This document shows, one piece after another, positions 5,885 to 6,022 of a stretch of DNA of 6,022 nucleotides. This DNA is from Ruminococcus flavefaciens. GTDB taxonomy: Bacteria > Bacillota > Clostridia > Oscillospirales > Ruminococcaceae. The position numbers and the translations under genes were made by a program. Where the stretch lies: positions 36,764 through 42,785 of the forward strand of contig DEDQ01000078.1 of NCBI GenBank assembly GCA_002350065.1, written 5' to 3'. The notes under the pieces are model-generated. The model saw only the letters and a list, made by a program, of their open reading frames with translations. It searched no databases and was not told the DNA's origin. Numbering within the stretch: the first letter of the stretch is position 1; each line of letters begins with the position of its first letter.

Positions 5885-6022
5885 AATATAACTTACATAA
5901 TCACCACTATTGTAATAGCATTTACACATTTTAGATAGTATGTAGCTTGCTGTACCTGTCTTACAATGTTTGTCTGAAAACTTCTTTATGCCTACTGTAG
6001 TAAGTCTCAGGGCATGAAGCAG
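5876..6022 (-). CDS. Possible C-terminal end of an upstream gene (partial, uncertain)
   Basis: One - strand frame stays open for 48 codons from the right edge to a TGA at 5876-5878. The translation starts LLHALRLTTVGIKKF, is basic and Cys-containing, and ends SYIVY. I recognise no family. If real, its stop would overlap the -35 box of the protease promoter, which is compact but not impossible. A second - strand frame is open from the edge for only 19 codons (to a TAA at about 5964), and no + strand frame is open. A 48-codon open run in AT-rich DNA is suggestive but not decisive; the stretch may instead be intergenic or a decayed gene. Confidence 0.25.
   Translation of the reverse strand: MLHALRLTTVGIKKFSDKHCKTGTASYILSKMCKCYYNSGDYVSYIVY

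Noticed and set aside
1..6022. CRISPR array, tRNA, rRNA or insertion sequence
   Set aside because: I saw no regularly spaced repeats, cloverleaf or rRNA-like sequence, and no transposase frame anywhere in the window.

Overview
The window looks like chromosomal DNA of an AT-rich gut Firmicute, most likely in the Ruminococcus/Oscillospiraceae group. The case rests on strong AGGAGG-type ribosome binding sites, a consensus housekeeping promoter, and a secreted protein whose Asn-rich N-terminal module (NINxN-type strands) I associate with secreted proteins of Ruminococcus-like Clostridia. The taxonomic call is inference. No RNA gene, CRISPR array, insertion sequence or prophage gene is visible.

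Layout. Left end, + strand: the last 37 codons of an unidentified gene (ending at 116), then, after 2 bp, a 322-residue P-loop protein (119-1087). The second gene's ribosome binding site lies inside the end of the first, so the two are probably translated as a pair. The P-loop protein has a clear Walker A and Walker B. Its second half reads like a degenerate TOPRIM fold, which would make it a very small relative in layout of OLD-type ATPase-nucleases. A GC-rich hairpin at 1114-1139 probably ends this transcript.

The stretch 1140-1341 separates two converging transcription units. It holds only AT-rich inverted repeats and a 13-base sequence repeated at the other end of the window.

Middle and right, - strand: a two-gene operon read from right to left. 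The first gene (5781 down to 1954) encodes a 1275-residue secreted, multidomain zinc metalloprotease of the thermolysin (M4) family. Its order is signal peptide, Asn-rich beta-solenoid-like module, two TSP3-type calcium loops, an atrophied bacterial Ig-like domain, FTP and PepSY propeptide domains, M4 catalytic domain, two carboxypeptidase-regulatory-like beta domains, and a C-terminal DUF2135/YfaP-like domain. The second gene (1929 down to 1342), 24 bp downstream, encodes a 195-residue membrane-anchored extracytoplasmic protein of unknown function.

The operon has a textbook sigma-70/SigA promoter (TTGACA, 17 bp, TATAAT) at 5851-5879. A long stem-loop follows at what should be the very 5' end of the mRNA, and then an AGGAGGG ribosome binding site. 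This promoter fixes the protease start at 5781; the longer frame up to 5886 would start inside the promoter.

The protease is presumably exported, folded with its propeptide and self-activated outside the cell. The small membrane protein is a candidate accessory factor on the basis of its operon position only. The best leads for something new are the P-loop/TOPRIM-like protein with its partner, and the protease/membrane-protein pair.
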